Assembly: GCA_029945375.1 (NCBI GenBank)
Contig: CM057061.1
Location: 3,348,001 to 3,412,000, forward strand
DNA from: Agaricus subrufescens
Taxonomy: Eukaryota; Basidiomycota; Agaricomycetes; Agaricales; Agaricaceae
Direction of reading: 5' to 3'
Length of the DNA: 64,000 nucleotides
Numbering within the stretch: position 1 is the first letter of the stretch; each line of letters begins with the position of its first letter. Shown here in pieces: positions 42,656 to 54,000 of the stretch. The notes beneath the pieces are model-generated. The model was not told the DNA's origin, made no database searches, and saw only the letters and a list, made by a program, of their open reading frames with translations. The position numbers and the translations under genes were made by a program.

Positions 42656-45438
42656 ATGACGACATCGGGTTCTTCTAAGTGGATACAGAAGGCGCCCCAA
42701 GGCCTGGCCACCATTATCGATGGTGACATTTACTTTTCGCCGAACTGTACTCGGCCTTTGAAATCGGCTCCGAGGCCTAACACTCCGTGGAAATTCGTCG
42801 AAAGCGTCTCCACCGCTGCCAACTTTCAAGAGCCTCGGTGGTGGACTCCTGGTACTGAGTGGTTGGGGTTTGTACCGAAACAACCCGTGCCGTATACGGG
42901 AGTTTGGTTCGGGCCGTTAAGCGTTATCCCGAATAAACTGTTGTGCGATAATCACACGGAGTATAGCTTACCAGCTTTCTACAGTGATAAATGGCTCGAA
43001 ATTGACTACATGTTATGGGAAACATGCGAGATCCTTCGTGAGTCGCATGGCTTGCAATATGCGCTTCCATTCCCGCCTCGCCGGTGGCACTATCATAAAG
43101 CTTTTCCGTCTTGGACCACGGCCATGGAACACATCACAAAAGGTCGAGACTGGTTTGCCATGTGGTTGGGCTTGTTATACTGGTCAACGCGAAAGATCCC
43201 AAATGGTCCGGACTTCGCTGAAGGTCTAACGCCTCCAGAATGGTTTAAAACCGTCGTCTTTAAGAGATCCAACAAAGTCAATGGGTCGAATGTTGATGCC
43301 ATTCGCACCTCCCAACTTCTACAAAACTGGTGGCAGATCGATCGTGTTGGTTTGGTTTTACATCATCCATCGGATGCACCGGGGCAACCGACAGCGGAGT
43401 GGTTTGTTCAACATAACGTACCCGTATGGTATCGCTGGGGAGAAAGAGAACGCCGCACCTGTAAAAATGATTCCTTTGACCTCATAGCTCCTTCTTCTGA
43501 GCTACTTCAGAACGCCACCACGTATATTTCGTCATCAGTCTTATCCGACCATTCTCACAATATACAAACCTCTTCCTTCTGCCCCCGAAGCTTTAGTCCG
43601 GAGCCCCAGGATCACTTTGACTACCATCCCCCTTCTTCACCTCTTCCTGCCTTGGAGGTTGAGGCTTCGACCCTGGCTCCACGCGCTGTCGCATCCGATG
43701 GCAGTCATCCAAAGGAACGAGTATGGATCAACCATCTTGGAGACCCAGTTTGGGACTATGGTTCCGGACGGTCGGTATGGGAGCCCTTCTTCAAAAAGCA
43801 GGAAGAGAGGCACCAGAGAATGCTTCTGAAGGAGAGCGCTAAGGCCAAACAATCACGGGAGTCCCGGATGAGGCAGCCGCCAAGGACGTCATGCCCAGTA
43901 TTCGTCTGGGATTGGGATGATGCAGAACCTCCAAAGTTCGTGAGGTCACGCGTACGAAACGACGAACGAGAAGACACATTGAATGGCTATAGCGACAAAC
44001 AGAAGAAATACAATGCCTTTGACAACGAGTGGGATTGTTGCCGAGAGTGGGGTGAAGATGCCGATGAAGAGGACTATGTAGAACCACTCCCTCCTCACCT
44101 TTTGCCTCAAAAAACCACCTCTGAGCTCTTGTCCGAACGCTTGAGCTCCGAGGTTGGTCGCCTGCTGTACGAATTCTATGGATGGGTGGTGCCGCTACCT
44201 CTCCCGGCTCCTGACAATCATATTTGTTGGATTCCCGAAGACGGTAGGAAATCCTTTAAGGCTATACTCGGGCTGCAGTCAGCTCCAGTGGACAGTTCTT
44301 TCTTCTATTCTCCCTTGGCAAAAGCGGCTTTCCCATTCGTCCAGCTTCTGGCAGGAAAAGTTACCATGAGGCCATCCAGCGACTTTTGGGATTTGGTGAA
44401 AGAGAACCGATTGTGTTTGGCGTACACCACCACACTGAAATGCATTCGAACTCTAAAGCGAAAGGCTGAAACATGGTATATGTTTGACTTTGATAGGCAT
44501 CGAACAGTGCCGTGGAATATTGCTGTGCCCACTGCGACAAGTGCCCTATTGGTATGTCGTCTGAAAGAGAGGCTGGATGAGGCAGCAAAAGATAGGCTTG
44601 ACGAATCAGCGGTGGTGCGAGAATTATTGATGGAAGGGGTTCGCTTCCACACAGTCTCTCGTCGTGAGGTCCTGGGGGTCGCTGATGCAGAGGAACCGTG
44701 GTCAACTTATGTGCCTATGCGATTATCGGACCACGCTTTTTCCATCGAGGATCTCAATTTATATCAACGACAATGCAGACAAATTATGTCTTCTCCCAGG
44801 GCTCGTGCTGCTCTGATGCGGGGAGGTTTCGTACGTCGCCGAGCACTGGAGTTCATGCACCCCTCTGAGGCTTTGCGAGGTCCCTGCGGTACTTACGAAG
44901 ACCCACGCAAGATGTTCATCGCACTCGACGTCAATGGCATCGAATATGTAGATGACGAACTCACAGATGAAGAATATGATCTACTCTCCGGTGTGTATCT
45001 TAAGTTTACTGGTAGGTCACCATTGTGCAATATGTTATGTTGGCTGAGGCTGATATTCACGCAGGTGATAACTTACACACGGCCAAAGTGTCTTGGCTTC
45101 CACAATGCTGGGTGTTCGAGGGCTGTGGTCTGGATCTAGGTCGCTGGACAGAACATGCAGAAAAGTTTTGGGAAAAGCGTACTGAGGCTGTATTTCGCGA
45201 TAAGCTGGCGAACTCAGAGGCGCCTCTAAACTGGCAAAAGCGTATAGAGGCTGCCAACTCCAAGACGACCAACACTGTGGACCTTGGTAATATCCGCAGT
45301 GCTGGAAAGCTAGGTCAACCTCTCAATGTAACCGAATGGCGATCCAATCTTCGCGGTCTTGGGGATGCCAGACGAGCATGGTCCAAAGTGGAGTTGTGGT
45401 CGAAGGAGTTTATATCTCATCATGTGGTAAATATGTAA
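42656..45438 (+). CDS. Companion protein of the Mutator-like element (unknown function, Trp-rich)
   Basis: Model: exons 42656-45011 and 45065-45438, giving 909 aa. The ATG at 42656 is the first in frame. The N-terminal third is unusually rich in Trp and aromatic residues (RWWTPGTEWLGF, WFGPLSVIPNK, DWFAMWLGLLYWS, PVWYRWGER). The middle is acidic and charged with a Ser-rich linker, and residues about 440-480 are Glu/Lys/Arg-rich. The C-terminal part (about 600-800) looks folded and ends in an exon with WLPQCWVFEGCGLDLGRW. No catalytic or DNA-binding motif is recognised. Similar Trp-rich proteins recur in mushroom genomes to my knowledge, without a known role. Its position inside the terminal repeats, with its own flanking CpG arrays, suggests an element gene comparable in position to mudrB of maize MuDR. 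Confidence 0.72.
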
Positions 45439-45500
45439 CTCACTTGTACTTTAGGTATCTCTTCTTGCTGTTATATATTGAATTCATGAATCTTTGTGAG

Positions 45501-45646
45501 GGTCCCGCGCCTTGCCCGCGCGAGGGTGGCACATGTCCGCGTGATGTCCTCGCCTGTTCGCGTGCAGATAGAAAAAGTTTCCCCTGTACGCGCCCTTTCC
45601 GCGCCCTGTCCGCGCCTGTCCGCGTGGCATACTCGCGCTAGCGCGT
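45501..45646. repeat. CpG-rich array downstream of the companion gene
   Basis: Words CCCGCGCCTTGCCCGCG, TGTCCGCGTG and CTGTCCGCGCCTGTCCGCG in plus orientation, starting about 60 bp after the companion stop codon. The orientation is again inverted relative to the array on the other side of the gene. Confidence 0.75.
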
Positions 45647-45810
45647 CAAATTCTCACAGTTTACATATCTCTGTACAGTGGCTGAATGCAGTCTTCGAGC
45701 TCTCTTTAAACGCTTTACAGTAGTAGGCAACATGCTTATCTACTCCATAGTATTGACGGAACCTAATATTGGGGGTGTTGACTATCTTTATCTTCATCGT
45801 GATCCCGCGC

Positions 45811-48227
45811 TTACCCCGCGTCCAACCCGCGCTTGTACGCGGAATTCCTCGTCCGCGCGCGGGCCCCTCGTATTTGCTGTAGCCCCTGTACTACTGTGGT
45901 TGTGGTAGTAGTCGTTATTGTTTCAACACCAGGGTCACCGCTAGACTCCACTTCGTCCTCACTACTGTCACTCTGCTTCTCTTCAGCTTCCTTTCTTGCC
46001 TTCCTTGCTGCAGCCTCCTCCCTTTCCCGCCTCTTCTCTGCTTTCTGATATTGCTTATAATCAACGTCAATGAGCGACTGCAGTGAAGTTGGAATGAAAT
46101 TGGCGTGTGCACTGGCAACGAAACTTAATCTCGGTCGTGATTCAGAAGGCTCATAAACTTACGTTTGATCGAAGTCTGGAAAATGGAAGGTCAATGATTG
46201 ATGAGCGTGTGTCAAGGAGGCAAGCTTACTCGATGCGATCGATCTACTTTTAGCGCGGGCGGCCATGACAAATGATAACTTGCGCAGTACCCAGTCATCA
46301 ATCGTCGGAGCATATTCAGCGTTGTTGTCGAGCTCTCGATCTATCCTTACCTAAAGATGTACGTCAACACTTGACCAAATGCATCAGCGACTTTTGGCTG
46401 GGGCTTACATAGACGAAGTACTTCCCCGCTTCCAACTCGATTTCTAGGTTCACGCTCCGGGACCAAAACATCGCGTGAACAGATTCAGCTAGTGGCTCCT
46501 TGTCGCCTTCTCTGACAAGTACAAAATTGAGATTCCAATACGATCTGGCTGACACATCTCTAAAGTAACGTTCGTCCAACCGAGAAAGTACCAGCACTGC
46601 CGGGGTAGATGTTGGTAGCGTAAAGGTGACTAAGCGTTTCGAATTAAATTTTCATGAGATAGAATGAATCGGGGTAAACGCTTACATGATACGTCGCCAT
46701 AAGACCAAGCTGTGGGCAGCGGTCTACAAGGTACGCACAACCACTGGGAAGACATGATCCAATTTGAGTCGAATAAAATGGTTCTGTCAATGTTAGAAAA
46801 ACATTCGAGCCAGTCCTTATCTTTGAAAAATCTCATAAAGTAGGCACTCCGAGATGCAAAAACAAAGTATGCTTACATTCCATGATGAACTGTCCATCAT
46901 CGCCAAATACGTGGTTCAGTTCATCAAGAACCCCGAGATATTCTTTAGTCCACTCCTTGGAGCCATCCGACCAGGGTCCAGTCCACTCAGTTTTGCCCCA
47001 CGGATTTCGGACAACGAGAAAACGCTTGCCCTTGCATTCTTTGGCGTGAAGTACAGAGTATGCATGGCCTCCGACTAGACCTTGGACCTTGATGTCGCCG
47101 CTACCATTGCGCGTGTTTTTCAAATCGTTGAAGGAGCACGCGAACAACCTGTCTTTGTTCGCCCTAAGTAATTCTTCGCTCCAAAACTTATCTGTATCAA
47201 GAATATCCTAATAACGGAAATACATGATGCGTGAGTCAATGTAGAGCCAAATTTCAGGCGTACCTTGGTTTGTAAGAAGCTCGAGACGCCTCTGTCGAGG
47301 TAAGTTTTGACAGAGTAGGAAGACAAAACGGTATCCTCACCCAGTCAGGTCTTCGATAGCCTCTGCCGTATATCCTCCATTCAGGTGAGAATAATTTCCG
47401 TGAAGCTTTGCGTATGCCTTCTCTATCAGAGGCACCCAGGTTTCGCCTAAAGACCCCGAACTAGCGAAATACAATGTCTTGCCACCATGACGCGCGGAAG
47501 TGTTGTATCTAGTCTTGTCAAAGTGATACAGTTGCTGTTCAGCTTTTGTTAGTTCTTCCCATTTTGGAACACGTGTAAATAAGAGACTGGATTATTTTGC
47601 GTTAGCCTGCACAGCAAAACGACATACCGGAAACCTTACTCATCAATAACAACGGTCTCCCAGCTGTTATCCCTGAAAAAGATGAATCCATACACGCCAA
47701 CTTGCTCATCTCTCTAATAAAAGCGTTAGCACCTAAAAGCAATCATACACCTGTGCCTACATCAACGCAAAACGTCTTGACTAAGTCTGGCACATTTGAT
47801 ACTGTCGCCAGCGCGGAGAGGAACCAACAGTCTCCTAGGGCTCCTTGGACAATATCATTCGAATCTGGTTCTCCACCAACGAAAAATTGCGGATTGTCGA
47901 ATATCTGTGTCACACGTTGAACGTCTGCTGGACTGAAGGTATCGTGACGCTTGGTCAATACGCCCCACAGGCAGCGGTTCTCGTCTCCTTCCAGATCAAA
48001 TTCTAGGTCTCTGCCAGGTAAGCAGAGTCAACTAAAGCCGCGATAAACGATTTGGCATCGGACCCTCACCTGAATTTCCGGTTCTTTGCTCGGCAATCCC
48101 TCGCAATTCTCGCAACCTTTTTCTTGCAATCTTGTATCGCATTCTCCAGCTCAGATGTTACCAATAGACTAGGTTGTTGTTGGACGAATGAAATCGTGTT
48201 CAGTGCTGGTGTGGTCGTAGTCGCCAT
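45811..48227 (-). CDS. Calpain-type cysteine protease, 3'-truncated by the Mutator-like insertion
   Basis: Exons on the minus strand: 48070-48227, 47761-48010, 47640-47713, 47341-47586, 47264-47291, 46877-47207, 46686-46820, 46409-46629, 46230-46350, 46163-46175 and the last from 46111. The catalytic triad is complete: Cys114 ([13 protein letters not shown]), His300 (GGHAYSV) and Asn320 (RNPWGKTEW). After the protease core come [16 protein letters not shown] and a beta-rich region ([20 protein letters not shown]), as in calpain C2-like domains, then a Lys/Glu/Arg helix. Up to the target duplication there are 601 codons. Reading on into the element adds 24 codons and stops at TAA 45811-45813, so a 625-aa protein lacking the last 148 native residues is predicted. 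Calpains are intracellular, often calcium-dependent, processing proteases. Start at 48227 ([10 protein letters not shown]) is the first ATG. Confidence 0.88.
45850..45885 (-). repeat. Right terminal inverted repeat of the Mutator-like element
   Basis: On the minus strand it starts GGGCTACAGC and continues AAATACGAGGGGCCCGCG, matching the left end at 32 of 36 positions. Inward of it, CpG-rich words continue to about 45805. Confidence 0.9.
45886..45894. repeat. Target-site duplication, right copy (CTGTACTAC)
   Basis: Identical to 36121-36129. In the calpain frame it spells three whole codons, Val-Val-Gln. Confidence 0.92.
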
Positions 48228-50419
48228 TGGTAACAGTCTCGATGATAAGGGAGGAGAGGTGCTGTCGAGCGCTCGAAAGTTGAGTCCTTTTATATGTCAC
48301 CACTCATCGGCTGCTTCCTGAAAAGCTGTTGATAGGGCGGGCGGCCATTTCGGAGACTGAATTGCGAGGCCATGGCCATCAAATCCAGACTGCATGAGAC
48401 TCAGGGTCGGACTAGAATGATGGCACGATCCCAAAGCGGACAAATCAGCCTGGTTGGAGTGAATAAGCCAACGCCGATTCGGAGAGCTGGACAAGCAGCC
48501 TAGTATTATGAGAACCTTCCACAGGGGATCCAAATCCTTGATCCTACTCTCTGGATAAATCACGCAGTTTCAAACCTCACCAGTCCTGACTGACCTGATG
48601 GGAGTGGGGAAATCGGCCAGCTGCTTGATCAGTCCTTCAGGGTCCCTGTCCTCTTGATCTTTGTCACTGGCTCAGTCCTCCGAGGCTGGGGCGCTGACAT
48701 ATATAAACTGGGTATGAGTGCGTCTGACAAACGGGGCAATATTATCATTGTGTATACAGCCCATCACGAGACTCACGATCGCCCTAGTTGAAGGAGAGAG
48801 TTTAGCAGGTTCCCCTCAGAGTCACTCCGATCACCCACGAGCATTCCTATAATTGTTGTGTATAGAAGCAATGCCTCAAATGTGTTCCAGTTGAACCTAG
48901 CCATCAGATGCATAGACATTGATGTTCTCTCACTCCTCGCGGACTGAAAGGGAGATTATGCGGGTACTGACCTTAGATGTCTCCAAATTCAGATGTTTAA
49001 TACTTCGTACATCTGTACCCTTAGTCTAACGCATTTGCGTAATTTTTGTGGCTGGTGAAACGACTGAATATGAAGTAGTGGATGGTTTGCAGCGAGATTG
49101 AGGATGCCTATTATCGCTTTGACTTTAACGAGCAATGACTCTTTCCGCTTTTTATGAATATTTACAAATTCTTACGCAGTACCTACAAGAAGTTGGTTAT
49201 CGGCAGGGAGGAGTGGGCGTGCGTGGTTGTTGGTCTCGAAACAACCAGGAACTTACGCGCTCCTGCAGGATTGCCAAGTCGTGATGTGAATGAAAAGGAC
49301 GCCGGGTTCAAATGAAGTGATATCAGGCCCATCGTTGATGAAATTAAAGTCATGAGAACGTATCACTTCTCGAGCGAAAAACAAGAGTGTATACGAATTG
49401 CATCCCGGAGAGCTAGAAGTTATTACTCATCGGACCGGCGGAATTGGAGGCTTCAAAGACAGAAACCTGCAATAGCGACGAAAAAATGGACTGCGAAGCT
49501 CAGCTTGCCGTCGAGGCGTGATGCAGAACATCTGCAACCAACACGGCAACGGAAGGGTAGGAAGCGATTTCGAACATAAATTGCTTTTTGTATGATGTTG
49601 GTAGAATCGAAACAGAGTTTTGAACGCCTCTAGCATCGAACACAACTGGATCGGACGTACCAGCAAGAGCCATTGTTCTGTGGCTCAAATGACGGTGAGT
49701 CTTGGTAGGGCACATGAGAGTACAGGCCATGTATAAAATGAGAGGGGGCAGGTTGAGAACAAATCCAGAACAGACTCCAGACTCTTATGACAAAAAGAAG
49801 GTTAAACAGGGTTGATGTGTCTCAGAGAGATTCTCTGGCGCATCAAGAAACCGGGAATTCGCCGTGCAAGGTACCAAAAGTTGAGTGACGCACGAACCAG
49901 TTATGTAAGAAGTCAATAATTGATTCGAGCAAAATCTATCATTGGCAGAGAGATACTATGCCGAGTCATGAGTAAAGGAAGATCAAAGAAGGAGAGCTTG
50001 GCAGAACTATGAAGCTCTGACAGACAACATCCGCGATACCGAGTATTAGTACATTGATGGAGAGATATGTCGTGATTATAAGCGAATATCTCTCGAGTGG
50101 CTGAAGGTGCTTTGTATCAGAAGAATCAACCATGCGTCACTGGTCACTGAATATTTAAAAACTAAAAAACATAAGTCTCAGACCGTCCAAACGACAAAAC
50201 AAGCAGTCATTGAACACAGCCGAGATCCGTATATATTATTAGTTAGATACTCTTAGAAGATCGAGGGCGGCGCTCGAGACTGCTCCACTCAAAGAAAAGA
50301 CTGATAGAAGCAAATTCGATTTCACAGGCTGTGCTTCGAGAACCTAGCCCTTTTTTCTGACCGATAACTGTATTCTCACTCCAATATCCTTACAAACTGC
50401 ACCGACTATGTTCATGGGG
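48228..50419. other. No gene recognised
   Basis: Upstream region of the calpain gene, then AT-rich sequence with only short unsupported frames on both strands. No tRNA-like A/B box pair or repeat was noticed. Confidence 0.4.
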
Positions 50420-51039
50420 TCATTCGATGTGAACAACGCTGTACCCATATACTGACTTTCCTTCTAATCCCCATACGTTGGCATTCCCCAGCAATGAATC
50501 CATATCCATTACATCGCCATACCTATATCCCGTAGACAGATGTCCCTCCGTCAAATGCACGGTATCAGAAGACAACGGCAACCGGTGCCTCGAGTGACGA
50601 AACGTAGTGGGCCCTATTTCCATCTCTGCTTGCGGGGTAAGCCGAGAAGAATTAGTTGGGTTATGAACGAAAACTGGTCGTGCCCCAGCGAAACTTCTCA
50701 AGAAAAGAAGCAGATCGAATGAATTGATACAATGATTTGCCGAAGCCGCGTATATTGTTCCGATGTGGGCTCGAGGTGTGTGAACGTGAATTGGATATGC
50801 AAGTAGGATGTTCTTCAGCTCGTGTTCTTGCTCTGTCGGAATATCAACTAAGATGTTGATGGGGAAGAGGGTATTGCTATGGCCAGGTTGATTGGCATAA
50901 TTCAAAGGCAGCGTAGTTGAAAATGGAGATGTTGGCAGTGGGATTGTGTGCGTGACTGGTGTCTCAGGGATGTGAACACCCTTGCTTGCACAAAAACGAT
51001 ATATGTCGGACACCACAAAGAATGACGGGATATTCTCAC
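50420..51039 (-). CDS. Unrecognised minus-strand reading frame, probably the last exon of a gene or relic
   Basis: Open frame of about 205 codons ending at 50420. It begins after a GACACAG acceptor-like sequence with ENIPSFFVVSDIYRFCASKG, and includes IPTEQEHELKNILLAYPIHV and NSFDLLLFLRSFAGARPVFV. The composition is protein-like and there is no in-frame ATG near the start, which suggests an upstream exon that I could not find. No family was recognised. The next upstream minus-strand frame (51654-51845) does not clearly join to it. Confidence 0.35.
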
Positions 51040-54000
51040 CTGTGTCAAAATGAAGCTGGTAGGTATATAGGTTTTAGGGCTGTAAACAGCGCATGATTTG
51101 CTTATAGGTGCCTGTCAACGCGGATCAGAGGTTAAGACGCTTATTCCAAACTATGGATGTGCAAAGCCCTCACGAATTCTTGGTAGTAGGCTGACATGAG
51201 AGGTATACAGGGAAAAGGCACACTTGTCAGTTGTGACTGATGAAGGAAATGCGAGGCTAAGGGTCTTATATGGAAGGGGGACTGCGGAGATGAAAGTCAC
51301 AATCCCAGAAGATCGGCCCAAATATCAGAATGCGAATGAGCTACTGCTCAGTTGATCTCTGTTGGCAATGTCATACATATATGTCAAGTTTCTATTCGGC
51401 TCAGCTAGCGCTCACTCAGCTATACGATAACCTATTCGGCTAAACTTGGCCTCGGCCACAGTTCCCAGTAAGTCCACCATTGCACATGGATTGTCCCGCG
51501 CTCTCCCTAAGGCTATGAGCCGTCTGATTATGGTGCTATGAAAATAAGCACCTCTCGCACGCTGTCCCGCAGCTGGTCATTAAAAAAGAAACCGGAGCGT
51601 CGCGCTCTTTGGACAACCTATTATTATACATGTACTACGGACCGCAATCTCCATCAAATTTTCCTCGTCTGTGCTTTGTCAAAGTCACACAGCCTACTAT
51701 AATCGATATCCTGATTTTTCAAAACATCAGCTAGCGGATGAGCTAAATGAATCTGTAAGTGTGACATATGAGCTACGCGCATCCAGCTTGTCGTGCTTTT
51801 GTCCGATTGGAAAATCTGCCCTGGAATTTCGATGATTGAAGTCATTTCTATTACGGAAGGTCTGACTCAGCTCAAGCAGTCATAGTTCATCATGGGCTGA
51901 GATCGCATTCCGGTTTCAGATTGTATTAGCTTATTCGATGAAAGAATCTATAGAAGTTGGAAGCATGCTAATTTAAAAGACGTAGAGTGAGAGGGGCCTT
52001 GAAAGGCGGGAAAAACAGGGAATCGGCCGAAGCAGCGAGTGAGACAGAAATAATAACACACAAATTCTCTTGTTTAGCTGATTTTTCGAGGTGAACATCG
52101 TAAAATATAAGAAAAATGTTACATCTTTTCCCAAGGACACAATGTCACCATCAATCCAGAGGAGTTAAATCCTCGAGCACCTTTCCGAGGTTTCAGAGCG
52201 TTCTAAATGGGGAGTTTTCACATTGAATTAGAAGATGCATCGACCAATAGTCAAATTGACCTACTTTTTATCGACTGTCCTACATTCACCGTTGTGGACC
52301 TTTGAAAAAGGGAGATGGATCAAATCGATCAAATAATAGTAATACTCATTGTCTGGATGAGCGTGTTCCTCTACAATGTAAATCGGGCCAGAGCGACAAG
52401 CGGATCATTATCTATTCTTTACCTCATAGACAGGCTTATTCAGAGATAGGAGATCATCAAAATTAAACTCTCAGATGATAAGGCGAAGGAATACAAGTAA
52501 TGAAGCCTGAGGCCCCATCTTCATCCTATGATAAAAGCCACTTAGTACTTCTACTTTGAGATTAGTTGTTTGCATGCATGATAGTGTGATTCGGAGTCAT
52601 TGAGGCAAACCACGTTAGCATGATCGATAACCGTGAGCCAAATCCAGGAAATTGTGCTAATATAAATAGCCGTGGGAAATCCACGACAAACTCAGCGGAT
52701 GCTCGAACGCGCAAACCTTATACAGCTACCACTTCCAGAAGACTACGATACAATAATACAGAAGATGGACCCGAGTATGATTTGATATCGAAGCTAATAG
52801 AACATCCCTATTGAAGCCTGATCTGAAACACAGGTACGGGCAAGCGCCAGTCCGAGTCCAAATGATCACAGGAGATCGATCAAGAAAACAGGAAAATGTT
52901 AAGCCTTCATGTTGTGGTCAAATTGTCTATTTGTACACCTAGATTAAAGCTCAATTCTTTATAAGCCCAACTTGAAGCAAAAGAAACCGAACTTTGATCT
53001 TGATGCAAGAGTCCAACGGGTGTTGGTTGATATCATGCAGCAGTAAAGTTCCAGCTGATTGCGTTGAAAGCAAAATATCCTTGATTCCTTAGTGAGTGGC
53101 AAGCTTCACTTGGGCTGAGCCTGGCTACAGGCCATTATGGTGTCATAGACTAACAAGTGAGCCAATAGTATATATCAAATGTGTTCACATCAAACTCATT
53201 AATCATTGATTGTAGGCTATCTGCATTAACCACAGCTTGTTATTCCAAACAGAAGTACAAGAGCAGGCTGTGAATTAGGTCATACAAGAATGGAGATCTT
53301 CAGATAAAATAGTCTGCATAAATAACATGCCAGTATTTACATCCAAGAGTTTACATATGACAGCCAACTGTTCAAAGCAGAGTTAATTATACAGCAACAA
53401 AGTCCAATACTAAAATGGGAAAATATGCTCCATAAAAAATCATAGAAAACAGATTTCAGTATATGTATCACCGAGCCTTCAAATCCATTCTCGTAAACAA
53501 AGTGGTAAAAGATCAGTCATCAGATCCATGGTCAAAAAGTGACTGATTTATTGGGTAGAATGGAAGCCAATATCTTGACACCTTCTCCCACTGATTATCT
53601 AATTATTGGGATATCAATTCTAATTATTTTACTATACCTATATATACTCTCCAACCAAAAGGGAACACCACCAGTGATTAGGTGTATATTTAAGGCATAG
53701 TGACATTCTAGATTTGTTCTCGGATATCTGTCACTGTGGGAGTTGGCTGTGTGTCAGAGCATGAATGGCTACCCCCTTAAACTTTTTCAAGTCAGGATTA
53801 TAAAAGTAGAATGTCAATGTTATCAGAATGGGCATGACACATCACAGACACTGTAAAGTGAACTGGGAATCATTTGGAACTCTTTCATTTAGCCTCAATT
53901 TATTGATCACACATACCTTTGTGACTGAGAGTAATGTGATTACTGATCCATAGATCTGGAATTGAGGTGGTCAAAAGACAATGGGTTAGCAGCAGCACAA

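Larger units (their letters stand above)
36130..45885. mobile_element. 9,756-bp Mutator-like element with transposase, companion gene and CpG-rich arrays, inserted in a calpain gene
   Basis: Both ends read GGGCTA followed by AATACGAGGGGCCCGCG-type sequence in inverted orientation; 36 bp align with only positions 7-10 differing. The element is bounded by exact 9-bp duplications. It carries a transposase gene (37838-41504), a second plus-strand gene of unknown function (42656-45438) and a possible small minus-strand gene (36472-37034). CpG-rich word arrays lie at both ends and between genes. Its outer boundary matches exactly the point where the calpain reading frame breaks, which independently confirms the ends. 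Open reading frames in both large genes and near-perfect ends suggest recent activity. Confidence 0.92.

Noticed and set aside
48297..48563. Minus-strand 88-aa frame upstream of calpain
   Set aside because: It ends before the calpain ATG, has no homology, and the calpain start at 48227 is well supported.
51654..51845. Minus-strand 63-aa frame (MTSIIEIPGQIFQSD)
   Set aside because: Protein-like, but too short, with no recognised family and no clear splice link to the frame at 50420-51039.
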